Shown here one piece after another: positions 35,834 to 43,151 of a DNA stretch of 64,000 nucleotides; position 1 is the stretch's first letter; every line of letters starts with the position of its first letter. Source of the stretch: Luteibacter yeojuensis (GTDB lineage: Bacteria; Pseudomonadota; Gammaproteobacteria; Xanthomonadales; Rhodanobacteraceae); NCBI RefSeq assembly GCF_011742875.1, contig NZ_JAAQTL010000001.1, positions 2,108,001-2,172,000 on the forward strand, written 5' to 3'. A program made the translations under genes and the position numbers. Under the pieces are notes generated by a model. That model made no database searches. It was not told where the DNA came from and was given only the letters and a program-made list of their open reading frames with translations.

Positions 35834-36976
35834 ATGGCGACGGCTTCCCTCCCCGGCTCGGCAACCTTGACCCGCGACGCGGCCGGCGCACGGCTGGCGC
35901 TGGCCGGCGACTGGACGCTGCCCCATTACCCGGCGCTGCAGCGGCGGGCTCTCGAACTGGCCGGCTCGATCGACGCCGCCGTCGCGATCGACATCGAGCG
36001 GCTCGGGGCGATGGACACCTCGGGCGCCTTCGTCATCGCCGAGCTGCTGGGAAGTTCGCGCACCCAGGCCCTTGCCCAGGACGAAGCGTTGCCGCCGGCC
36101 CGGCGGGCCCTCCTGAAAACGGTGGGCGACGCGATCGATACCTACTGCACCGGCGTGAAGCGTCCCCGGGACGCCGGGTTCGTCGTCCTGCTCGAGCGTA
36201 TCGGCAAGGCCATGGCATCGTTCTGGAAACAGACGGCGAAGCTCCTGGCCTTCATCGGCATCACCCTGCAGGGATTCATGACGACGGCCTGGCGGCCCAA
36301 CCGCTGGCGGGTGACCTCGCTGGTGTCGCACATCGAGCAGACCGGCCTCGACGCCGTGCCGATCCTCGCGCTGCTCTCCTTCATGGTCGGCTGCGTGGTG
36401 GCCTTCCTCGGTTCCACCGCGCTGGCGAGCTACGGTGCCAGCCTGTTCACGGTGGACCTGATCGGCTTCGCCTTCCTTCGCGAGTTCGGCGTGCTGCTCA
36501 CCGCCATCCTCCTGGCCGGACGCACGGCCAGCGCCTTCACGGCACAGATCGGCTCGATGAAGTCGCGCGAGGAAATCGACGCCATCCGCACGCTGGGCCT
36601 GGACCCGGTGGAACTGCTGGTGCTGCCCCGCGTGCTCGCCCTGCTGATCGCCCTGCCCCTGCTCACCTTCCTGGCGATGATCGCCGGCATCGTCGGCGGG
36701 GCGGTGGTCTGCATGGCGGTGCTCAAGATGTCGCCGTCGATGTTCCTCGCGATGTTCCAGGCCGACATGTCGCTTACCCAGTTCCTCGTCGGCATGGCGA
36801 AGGCGCCGGTGTTCGCTTTCATGATCGCGGTGATCGGCTGCATGGAGGGCTTCAAGGTCTCGGGCAGCGCGCAATCCGTGGGCGAGCACACCACCTCGGC
36901 GGTGGTGCAGTCGATCTTCGTGGTGATCCTGCTCGACGCGCTCGCCGCCCTCTTCTATATGGAGATGGGCTGGTGA
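35834..36976 (+). CDS. STAS-MlaE fusion: lipid ABC transporter permease
   Basis: A 380-residue permease of the MlaE family with an N-terminal STAS domain (about residues 10-105, with VAIDIERLGAMDTSGAFVIAEL). The C-terminal part is the MlaE membrane domain with about five helices (FLGSTALASYGASLFTVDLIGFAFLREFGVLLTAILLAGRTASAFTAQIGSMKSREEIDAIRTLGLDP is typical). It would move phospholipids or other lipids between inner and outer membranes with the next three genes. The start is placed at ATG 35834 because the STAS domain begins there; the frame upstream overlaps gcvT's promoter. Its TGA overlaps the GTG of the ATPase gene. In the E. coli Mla system the STAS protein (MlaB) is separate. Confidence 0.92.
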   Translation: MATASLPGSATLTRDAAGARLALAGDWTLPHYPALQRRALELAGSIDAAVAIDIERLGAMDTSGAFVIAELLGSSRTQALAQDEALPPARRALLKTVGDAIDTYCTGVKRPRDAGFVVLLERIGKAMASFWKQTAKLLAFIGITLQGFMTTAWRPNRWRVTSLVSHIEQTGLDAVPILALLSFMVGCVVAFLGSTALASYGASLFTVDLIGFAFLREFGVLLTAILLAGRTASAFTAQIGSMKSREEIDAIRTLGLDPVELLVLPRVLALLIALPLLTFLAMIAGIVGGAVVCMAVLKMSPSMFLAMFQADMSLTQFLVGMAKAPVFAFMIAVIGCMEGFKVSGSAQSVGEHTTSAVVQSIFVVILLDALAALFYMEMGW

Positions 36977-37752
36977 CCGAACGCGAGACCGTCATCGAAG
37001 TGCGCGGCCTGGTCAACCGTTTCGGCACCCAGACCGTCCACGACAACCTGGACCTCGACGTCTACCGCGGCGAGATCATCGGCATCGTCGGCGGCTCGGG
37101 CACCGGCAAGTCGGTGCTGCTGCGGACCATCGTCGGGCTGGTGCGGCCCCTCGCGGGCGAGGTGCGCGTGTTCGGGGAGAATCTGCTTTCCCTGCCCGCC
37201 GAACGCCGCTCCCGGGTGGAGCGCCGTTTCGGCGTGCTCTTCCAGAGCGGCGCGCTGTTCTCCTCGCTGACGGTGGCCGAGAACGTGGCCTTGCCGCTGG
37301 TGGAGCACGCCGGCCTGCCCCGCATGGACGCGCAACGGCTGGCAGGCGTGAAACTGGCGCTGGCGGGCCTGCCGGTGGATGCCGGCCGCAAGCCGCCTTC
37401 GCAGCTGTCCGGCGGCATGATCAAGCGCGCGGCGCTGGCCCGCGCGCTCGCACTGGACCCGGAAATCCTGTTCCTCGACGAGCCCACCGCCGGCCTTGAT
37501 CCGATCAGCGCCGCCGCGTTCGACAGCCTCATCGTCACCCTGCGCAACGCGCTGGGCCTCACCGTGTTCCTCGTGACCCACGACCTCGACACCTTGTACT
37601 CCACCTGCGATCGCGTCGCCGTCCTCTCGCAGCATCGCGTGCTCGCCGCCGCGCCCATCGACGAGGTGGCGCGTACGGACGATCCGTGGGTGCAGGCTTA
37701 TTTCAACGGACCGCGCGGCCGCGCGGCCACCCTCGCCGCCCACCGAGGCTGA
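36973..37752 (+). CDS. Mla/Ttg2A-type ABC transporter ATPase
   Basis: A 259-residue ATP-binding subunit. Walker A GGSGTGKS, Q-loop FGVLFQSGALF, signature LSGGMIKRAALARA, Walker B ILFLDEPTAGLDP and the switch His in LVTHDLDTLY are all intact. The FQSGALFSSLTVAENVALPL segment is characteristic of MlaF-like ATPases. The start is GTG at 36973, overlapping the permease stop (GTGA), so the two are translationally coupled. The MCE-protein gene follows after 5 bp. It energises the lipid transporter from the cytoplasmic side. Confidence 0.94.
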   Translation: MTERETVIEVRGLVNRFGTQTVHDNLDLDVYRGEIIGIVGGSGTGKSVLLRTIVGLVRPLAGEVRVFGENLLSLPAERRSRVERRFGVLFQSGALFSSLTVAENVALPLVEHAGLPRMDAQRLAGVKLALAGLPVDAGRKPPSQLSGGMIKRAALARALALDPEILFLDEPTAGLDPISAAAFDSLIVTLRNALGLTVFLVTHDLDTLYSTCDRVAVLSQHRVLAAAPIDEVARTDDPWVQAYFNGPRGRAATLAAHRG

Positions 37753-37757
37753 AGACC

Positions 37758-38696
37758 ATGGAAACGCGCGCCCATCACATCCTCATAGGACTGTTCACCG
37801 TCCTCGTCGTGCTCTTTGGCCTCGGCTTCGGCGTGTGGCTCGCCAAGGCGCATTCCGACCAGGAATGGAACTACTACGACGTGGTGTTCAACGAGGCCGT
37901 CACCGGCCTCTCCCGCGGCGGCGCGGTGCAGTACAACGGCATCCGCCTCGGCGACGTGATGCAACTGCGCCTGGACCCCGAAGACCCGCGGCGCGTGCTC
38001 GCCCGCATCCGTGTGGAGGGAGACACGCCGCTGCGCAAGGACACCCACGCCAAGCTCGCGCTCACCGGCGTGACGGGCGTGGCCATCATCCAGCTCTCCG
38101 GCGGCTCGCCCGGCAGCGCGCTACTCGTCGGCCGCGACGGGGAGGTGCCGGTGATCGTCGCCGACCCGTCCCCCCTCTCGCGCATCCTGTCCAACGGCGA
38201 GGACCTCATCACCAACATCAACCAGGCCGCGGCAAGGGCCAGCCAGCTGTTGTCGAAAGAGAACGTGCACGCCATCGAACGCACGCTCGACCACCTGGAG
38301 AAGACCACCGGCGTGATCGCCGACGAGCGCGAGGATATCCGTTCGCTGATCAAGGAGCTGGCCACGACCACGCGGCAGGCGAACGAAACCCTCGCCGAGA
38401 GCCGCGCGCTCGTGCACAACGCGAACGGCCTCGTCGAGGGCCAGGGCAAGGCCACGCTCGAAAGCGCGCAGCGGGCCATGGCCTCGCTGGAACATTCCAT
38501 GGCGACGATCGACCGCCTGCTGAACGACAACAACGATGCGATCAGCGGCGGCGCCGCCAGCCTCGGGCAGCTCGGACCGGCCCTGCACGAACTGCGCGAC
38601 ACGCTCGGTTCCCTGCGCTCGATCACCCGCCGGCTCGACGAGAATCCCAGCGGCTACCTGTTCGGCCGAGAAAACACCAAGGAGTTCACCCCATGA
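37758..38696 (+). CDS. MCE-domain (MlaD-like) lipid transport protein
   Basis: A 312-residue protein with one N-terminal membrane helix (ILIGLFTVLVVLFGLGFGVWLA) and a periplasmic MCE domain (about 40-120: YDVVFNEAVTGLSRGGAVQYNGIRLGDV...LTGVTGVAIIQLSGG). After it comes a long helical region (about 170-310), which in related proteins forms a tube or needle extending through the periplasm. It is longer than E. coli MlaD (183 residues), more like PqiB/YebT-family or Mycobacterium-type single-MCE proteins with helical tails. It would bind lipid at the periplasmic face of the permease. The lipoprotein gene overlaps its stop by 4 bp. Confidence 0.92.
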   Translation: METRAHHILIGLFTVLVVLFGLGFGVWLAKAHSDQEWNYYDVVFNEAVTGLSRGGAVQYNGIRLGDVMQLRLDPEDPRRVLARIRVEGDTPLRKDTHAKLALTGVTGVAIIQLSGGSPGSALLVGRDGEVPVIVADPSPLSRILSNGEDLITNINQAAARASQLLSKENVHAIERTLDHLEKTTGVIADEREDIRSLIKELATTTRQANETLAESRALVHNANGLVEGQGKATLESAQRAMASLEHSMATIDRLLNDNNDAISGGAASLGQLGPALHELRDTLGSLRSITRRLDENPSGYLFGRENTKEFTP

Positions 38697-39298
38697 GCCG
38701 CGCCCGCCTCGCCGCCCCGCTCTTCCTCGCGCTGCTGTCGGCATGCTCCATCCTGCCGAAGGCGGAGACGCCGCGCATTTATACGTTGCCCGCGGCACCG
38801 GGCGCGCGCCCCAGGGCGGCGGCTCCCGTGAACTGGGCCTTGCGTGTGGCCGCACCGAACGCGCCGCGCGCCCTGGAGAACTCGCGTATCGCCGTGGTGC
38901 CGGAGGCGAACACCATCACGGTCTACGCCGGCGCCCGCTGGGCCGACACGATGCCGAAGTTGTTTCGAGACCGGCTGGCCGACGGCTTCCGCGACAGCGG
39001 ACGCGTGTCCGCGCTCAGCACCGACGACAGCGACCTCGCGGCAGATTACGAACTGGGCGGCAAGCTCGGCGCCTTCCAGACCGAATACGTCGCAGGCAAG
39101 CCGGAGGTGGTCGTTCGCTACGACGCCGTCCTCGCCGATACGCACAAGCACCGCATCGTCGGCAGCCGCCGCTTCGAGGTGCACGAGGCCGTGGATGGCA
39201 AGGAAGTGCCGCAGGTGGTGGAGGCGTTCGGACGGGCGATGGACAAGGTGACAACCGAGGTCGTGGGGTGGACGGTGCAGACCGCTCCCGCGCGTTGA
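38693..39298 (+). CDS. ABC-type transport auxiliary lipoprotein (PqiC-like)
   Basis: A 201-residue outer- or inner-membrane lipoprotein. The lipobox LLSAC (Cys at about residue 19) follows a hydrophobic signal sequence. The mature protein has the ABC-type transport auxiliary/PqiC fold marks: PRIYTLPA near the start, ALENSRIAVVPEANTITVYAGARWADTMPKLFRDRLADGFRDSG in the middle, and YELGGKLGAFQTEYVAG. It ends the four-gene lipid-transport operon through an ATGA overlap. It probably bridges the MCE needle and outer membrane, as proposed for PqiC. A REP-like hairpin follows. Confidence 0.9.
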   Translation: MSRARLAAPLFLALLSACSILPKAETPRIYTLPAAPGARPRAAAPVNWALRVAAPNAPRALENSRIAVVPEANTITVYAGARWADTMPKLFRDRLADGFRDSGRVSALSTDDSDLAADYELGGKLGAFQTEYVAGKPEVVVRYDAVLADTHKHRIVGSRRFEVHEAVDGKEVPQVVEAFGRAMDKVTTEVVGWTVQTAPAR

Positions 39299-39307
39299 TC
39301 TGCGAAG

Positions 39308-39385
39308 TGCAGGAGCCGCTACAGCGGCGAAGGCAATCTTGCGACACCGTCGCGAGGTTTCCTCGCCGCTGTAGCGGCTCCTGCA
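39308..39385. repeat. REP-like hairpin repeat, copy 6
   Basis: TGCAGGAGCCGCTACAGCGGCGA at the left and CTCGCCGCTGTAGCGGCTCCTGCA at the right. The inner palindromes are GCTACAGC and GCTGTAGC where other copies have GCTATAGC; the changes compensate between the arms. It lies between the convergent lipoprotein and alkB-like genes. Confidence 0.8.
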
Positions 39386-39393
39386 GGATGCGA

Positions 39394-39942
39394 TCAGACC
39401 GTGATCCTCCGGAAGGTCAGGTTGATGCGTGGCCCGCTTACGCGCTTCCTCGCCGGCAGTTCGTGCTTGTAAAGACGCTGTGTCGCGCCGGCCATGCGCA
39501 GCAGGCTGCCGTGCCCCAGCTCGACTGCCACCGGCTCTCCTCCCGCTTTCGCGCGGAACCGGAACGTGCGTTCCGCACCGAGGCTCAAGGAAGCTATCAG
39601 CGGCTCCGGCCCCAGCTCCGCCTCGTCGTCGCTATGCCAGCCCATGCGATCGGTACCGTCGCGATAGAGGTTCGCGAGTACGCTGTTGAACGCGACGCCA
39701 CAGGCGTCGGCCACGCGATCGCGCAGCGCCAGCAGTACGGTCGTCCATGGATGCGGCACGAAGCGCGTGCCCGAATAGCGATACGCCGCGTCCTCGTCGC
39801 CTATCCATGCACTGAGCCGGGGCGAATCCACCAGGCGGCCGAACATCCGGATGCGATGGACTTCCCACGGCAAGCCATCGCGCAGATCCGCCAGCAGGCG
39901 GTCGGCTTCCCCGCGCTCCAGCCAGTGCGGCGCGAAGGTCAC
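39394..39942 (-). CDS. AlkB-like 2-oxoglutarate/Fe(II) dioxygenase
   Basis: A protein of about 182-196 residues of the AlkB family, which demethylates alkylated DNA/RNA bases by oxidation. The iron-binding HxD lies in GWHSDDE, the second His in YKHELPARK, and the 2-oxoglutarate-binding Arg region is RINLTFR at the C-terminus; NSVLANLYRDGTDRMGWH is typical. The start is uncertain. GTG at 39942 is the nearest standard start, but family alignment suggests that the residues SGDWSRIDLPGAD just before it belong to the protein, which would need a CTG start at 39984, at the amidase stop. It is on the same strand directly after the amidase. Confidence 0.85.
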   Translation of the reverse strand: MTFAPHWLERGEADRLLADLRDGLPWEVHRIRMFGRLVDSPRLSAWIGDEDAAYRYSGTRFVPHPWTTVLLALRDRVADACGVAFNSVLANLYRDGTDRMGWHSDDEAELGPEPLIASLSLGAERTFRFRAKAGGEPVAVELGHGSLLRMAGATQRLYKHELPARKRVSGPRINLTFRRITV

Positions 39943-39980
39943 GTCCGCACCGGGAAGGTCGATCCGGGACCAGTCGCCGC

Positions 39981-41381
39981 TCAGACGGGCTCCACCGGAT
40001 AGGCGGGTTCGGCGTCGAGCGACGACGCACAGACGCCGGCGAGTTCGAGAAGGCGCAGGTCCGACCCGCGGGCGCCGACCAGCTGCAAGCCGATGGGCAT
40101 GCCGTTGGGCAGCGTTCCCATCGGGATGCTGACGGCCGGGCAACCGGCAAGGCTGGCGAAGCCGCATAGATCCGCCTGCGACGACGGCACCGGGCCATCC
40201 AGGGGGAACGCGCCCTGCGGCGTCGTCGGGAGGACCAGCACGTCCACCTGTGCGAAGAGGCGACGCATCTTCAAGGTGGCCGCATCGAGGACCAGATCGG
40301 CGGCGGCGTAATCGGCCGCCGATTTCCTGCTCGCGAAATCGACCATGTGGCGGAATCCGGGGGAAACCGGATACGCCTCGTCGGCAAGTTCGGCGGCGAA
40401 CGTGTTGAGCATCTCCGCTTCCATCAGCAGCAGGCCGGCGCGGCGGGTCCGGGCGAAGTCCCAATCGGAAAAATCGACCGTGCGGCGCTCGCCCAATTCA
40501 CCCTTCAGCTTCGACAGGGCGTCCTCGAATACGTCGATGACGTCCTTCTCCACGCCCACCGCCGCCAGGTCGGGCAGGAAGCCGGCACGGAGATTGCCGG
40601 GCTCCCAGTCCGGTGGCGAGAAGGCAACGCGGCGGCGGCGCGAACGCGCGTCGTCCGCGTCGTAGCCGGCTAGCGTCTGCAGCAGGACGGTGAGATCGTC
40701 CACGCCGCGCGCCAGCAATCCCACCGCGTCGAGGCGCCGCGCCGCGGGGACGAGCCCGCGGGCCGAGATCTCGCCGTGCGTGGGTTTCAGCGCATAGACG
40801 CCGCAATAGCTCGCCGGCACGCGTACCGAGCCCAGCGTATCCGAACCGATGGCAGCCACGGCGAGGCCGGCGGCGACGGCCGCCGCCGCGCCACCCGACG
40901 AACCGCCCGCGGTGTAACCGAGGCGGTGCGGATTGTGCGTTGCGCCATGGAACGGATTGTTCGTGGCGAGGCCGAGCGCGCCTTCGTCCATGTTCGTCTT
41001 GCCCAGCAACACGGCACCCGAGGCACGCAGCCGGGCGACGACGTGGGCGTCCTGTTCAGGAACGATCGTGCGCCGACGCATGCCGGCGCGCGTGGGTACG
41101 CCGGCCACGTCGAAATTGTCCTTGATGGCCAGCGGCATGCCATCCAGGCGGCCGATCACGCCATCGCGGCGCCTGCGGTCCGCGGCCAGCGCCTGCTCCT
41201 GGATCAGCGAGACGCTGAAATCCACATAGGCGTTGAGCCGCGGGTTGAGGCGCTCCATGGCGCCCTGGTACACGTCCGAAAGGGACTGGGGCTGGACCCG
41301 TCCTATGGCAAGCCAGTGCAGGATCTGCAGCAGGGTGGCGCGGCGCATGTCGACATCGGCGACCGGCGGCATTGTGTTCAT
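39981..41381 (-). CDS. Amidase signature family enzyme
   Basis: A 466-residue amidase of the GatA/AtzF superfamily hydrolysing an unknown amide. The Ser-cisSer-Lys triad is visible: Lys in MPLAIKDNFDVAG, cis-Ser in the Gly/Ser loop YTAGGSSGGAAAAVAAG and nucleophile Ser in GSDTLGSVRVPASYCG. It is not the tRNA amidotransferase subunit by context: no gatB or gatC is near. There is no signal peptide. AAGGAG precedes the ATG at five bases; a possible promoter is TTGCGC-19 bp-CATAAT (41435-41405). It diverges from the ETF-QO gene and runs into the alkB-like gene. Confidence 0.9.
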   Translation of the reverse strand: MNTMPPVADVDMRRATLLQILHWLAIGRVQPQSLSDVYQGAMERLNPRLNAYVDFSVSLIQEQALAADRRRRDGVIGRLDGMPLAIKDNFDVAGVPTRAGMRRRTIVPEQDAHVVARLRASGAVLLGKTNMDEGALGLATNNPFHGATHNPHRLGYTAGGSSGGAAAAVAAGLAVAAIGSDTLGSVRVPASYCGVYALKPTHGEISARGLVPAARRLDAVGLLARGVDDLTVLLQTLAGYDADDARSRRRRVAFSPPDWEPGNLRAGFLPDLAAVGVEKDVIDVFEDALSKLKGELGERRTVDFSDWDFARTRRAGLLLMEAEMLNTFAAELADEAYPVSPGFRHMVDFASRKSAADYAAADLVLDAATLKMRRLFAQVDVLVLPTTPQGAFPLDGPVPSSQADLCGFASLAGCPAVSIPMGTLPNGMPIGLQLVGARGSDLRLLELAGVCASSLDAEPAYPVEPV

Positions 41382-41472
41382 GAACTCTCCTTGCGCTTGG
41401 GCCGATTATGAACGCGACAGGTGAAGATCGCGCAACCCTTGACGGGGCCTCGCGCACGTTTCAAACACCCAT

Positions 41473-41501
41473 TTGCCCCGTTACCGGCGAAACCGGACAA
41501 T
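41473..41501 (+). promoter_or_regulatory. Predicted promoter of the ETF-QO gene
   Basis: TTGCCC (41473-41478), 17-bp spacer, GACAAT (41496-41501). The start site would be about 20 bp upstream of the ATG at 41527. Confidence 0.4.
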
Positions 41502-41526
41502 ACAGGGTTGATTCCGCAGCCAGCCG

Positions 41527-43149
41527 ATGAGTGAGCCAGCCATGAGCGAACGCGAAACCATGGAATACGACCTCGTCGTCGTCGGGGCGGGCCCCGCCGG
41601 CCTCGCGTTCGCGATCCGCACGAAACAGCTCAATCCCGAGGTGTCGGTCTGCGTGATCGAGAAGGCATCCACGATCGGCGCGCAGATCCTTTCCGGGGCG
41701 GTGATCGAGCCGGCGCCGCTCGACCGCCTGCTCCCGGGCTGGCGCGACAATCCGCCGCCGATCTGCCAGCCGGTGACGAAGGACGAGTTCTGGTACCTGA
41801 CCGATCACACGTCAGGCATCAAGAGCCCGGTCACGCCGCCGCAGATGAACAACCACGGCAACTTCGTCGTGAGCCTCGGCGCGCTCTGCGCGTGGCTGGC
41901 ACCGCAGGCCGAAGCGCTGGGCGTGGACGTGTTCCCCGGCTACGCTGCCGCCGAGGCACTGTTCGACGAGAACGGTGCCGTCGCCGGCGTGCGCATCGGC
42001 GACATGGGCATCGCGCGCGACGGCACGCACAAGCCGGGGTACACCGAAGGCATCGACATCCGTGCGAAGGTGACCGTGCTGTCCGAGGGCTGCCGCGGCC
42101 ACATCAGCAAGGCGCTCATCAAGAAGTTCGACCTGGACGCCGACAGCGACCCGCAGACCTACGGCATCGGCCTCAAGGAGCTCTGGCAGCTTCCGCCCGG
42201 CCGCGGCACGCCGGGCAAGGTGGTCCACACGGTGGGCTGGCCGCTGCCTGGCGATGTCTACGGCGGCAGCTTCCTGTACCACCTCGACAAGGACCGCGTG
42301 GCGGTGGGCTTCGTGGTGGGACTCGACTACCCCGACCCGAACTTCTCGCCGTTCGAGGCGTTCCAGCAGTTCAAGCACCATCCGAACGTGAAGGGCCTGC
42401 TCGAGGGCGGCACCATCGTGTCCGCGGGTTCGCGCGCCATCATCGAGGGCGGCTACCAGTCCCTGCCGAAGGTGGAGATGCCGGGCGCGATCCTGATCGG
42501 CGATGCCGCCGGTCTCGTCAACGTGCCGAAGATCAAGGGCACCCACCAGGCCATCGCCTCCGCGATGCTCGCCGCCGAGCACCTGATGGCGACGAACTTC
42601 GATCCGGCGGGGTGGGATGCGAAGTTGCGCGGCTCCGCGGTCATGCAGGAACTGAAGAAGGTGCGCAACATCCGCCCCGGCTTCAACAAGGGCCTGTGGC
42701 GGGGCCTGGCCAACGCCGCATGGGAAACCGTCACCTTCGGCCGCTCGCCGTGGACGCTGAAGAACCATGCGGACTGGTCCGCGCTGGAGAAGCTCGACCG
42801 CTACGAGGCACCCACGAAGGACTACGTGGACCGCGCCCTCGCGCCGCGCGACCGCCTCGCCAGTGTCTACTTCGCCGCGACCGAGCACGACGAAGACCAG
42901 CCGGTACACCTGAAGGTGGCCGACACGAGCATCTGCATCGACCGCTGCACCACGGAATACGGAAACCCCTGCCAGCGCTTCTGCCCGGCGGGGGTCTATG
43001 AGATCGTGCAGGACGAGGCAGGGCGCCGGCTACAGATCAACGCGGCGAACTGCGTGCACTGCAAGACGTGCGATATCAAGGATCCGTACCAGATCATTAC
43101 CTGGGTGACGCCGGAAGGCGGGTCCGGGCCGAATTATCAGAATCTTTGA
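41527..43149 (+). CDS. Electron transfer flavoprotein-ubiquinone oxidoreductase
   Basis: A 540-residue ETF-QO, which passes electrons from electron transfer flavoprotein to ubiquinone at the membrane. The FAD-binding VVVGAGPAGLAFAIR opens the protein; GDAAGLVNVPKIKGTHQAIASAM is the second FAD motif. The C-terminal ferredoxin-like part (about 460-540) holds the 4Fe-4S cysteines in CTTEYGNPCQRFCPAGVYEI and NCVHCKTCDIKDPYQ. Two nearby starts exist, ATG 41527 and ATG 41542; neither has a strong ribosome site. Its partners etfB and etfA lie 6.3 kb downstream on the same strand, beyond three glycan genes. It would connect FadE and other dehydrogenases to respiration. Confidence 0.95.
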   Translation: MSEPAMSERETMEYDLVVVGAGPAGLAFAIRTKQLNPEVSVCVIEKASTIGAQILSGAVIEPAPLDRLLPGWRDNPPPICQPVTKDEFWYLTDHTSGIKSPVTPPQMNNHGNFVVSLGALCAWLAPQAEALGVDVFPGYAAAEALFDENGAVAGVRIGDMGIARDGTHKPGYTEGIDIRAKVTVLSEGCRGHISKALIKKFDLDADSDPQTYGIGLKELWQLPPGRGTPGKVVHTVGWPLPGDVYGGSFLYHLDKDRVAVGFVVGLDYPDPNFSPFEAFQQFKHHPNVKGLLEGGTIVSAGSRAIIEGGYQSLPKVEMPGAILIGDAAGLVNVPKIKGTHQAIASAMLAAEHLMATNFDPAGWDAKLRGSAVMQELKKVRNIRPGFNKGLWRGLANAAWETVTFGRSPWTLKNHADWSALEKLDRYEAPTKDYVDRALAPRDRLASVYFAATEHDEDQPVHLKVADTSICIDRCTTEYGNPCQRFCPAGVYEIVQDEAGRRLQINAANCVHCKTCDIKDPYQIITWVTPEGGSGPNYQNL

Positions 43150-43151
43150 GC

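Noticed and set aside
34438..37752. 1104-codon plus-strand frame across gcvT, the MlaE-like permease and the ATPase
   Set aside because: Only the last 259 codons (from GTG 36973) are real; the rest is antisense or out of frame with recognised genes.
9903..39385. Repeated GGAGCCGCTATAGCGGCGAG units considered as CRISPR
   Set aside because: Copies are kilobases apart, each a stand-alone inverted pair, with no spacers of regular length and no cas genes.
39981..41381. Amidase read as GatA of tRNA amidotransferase
   Set aside because: No gatB or gatC nearby, and its context is an AlkB-like gene and ETF-QO; a generic amidase-signature enzyme is the safer call.
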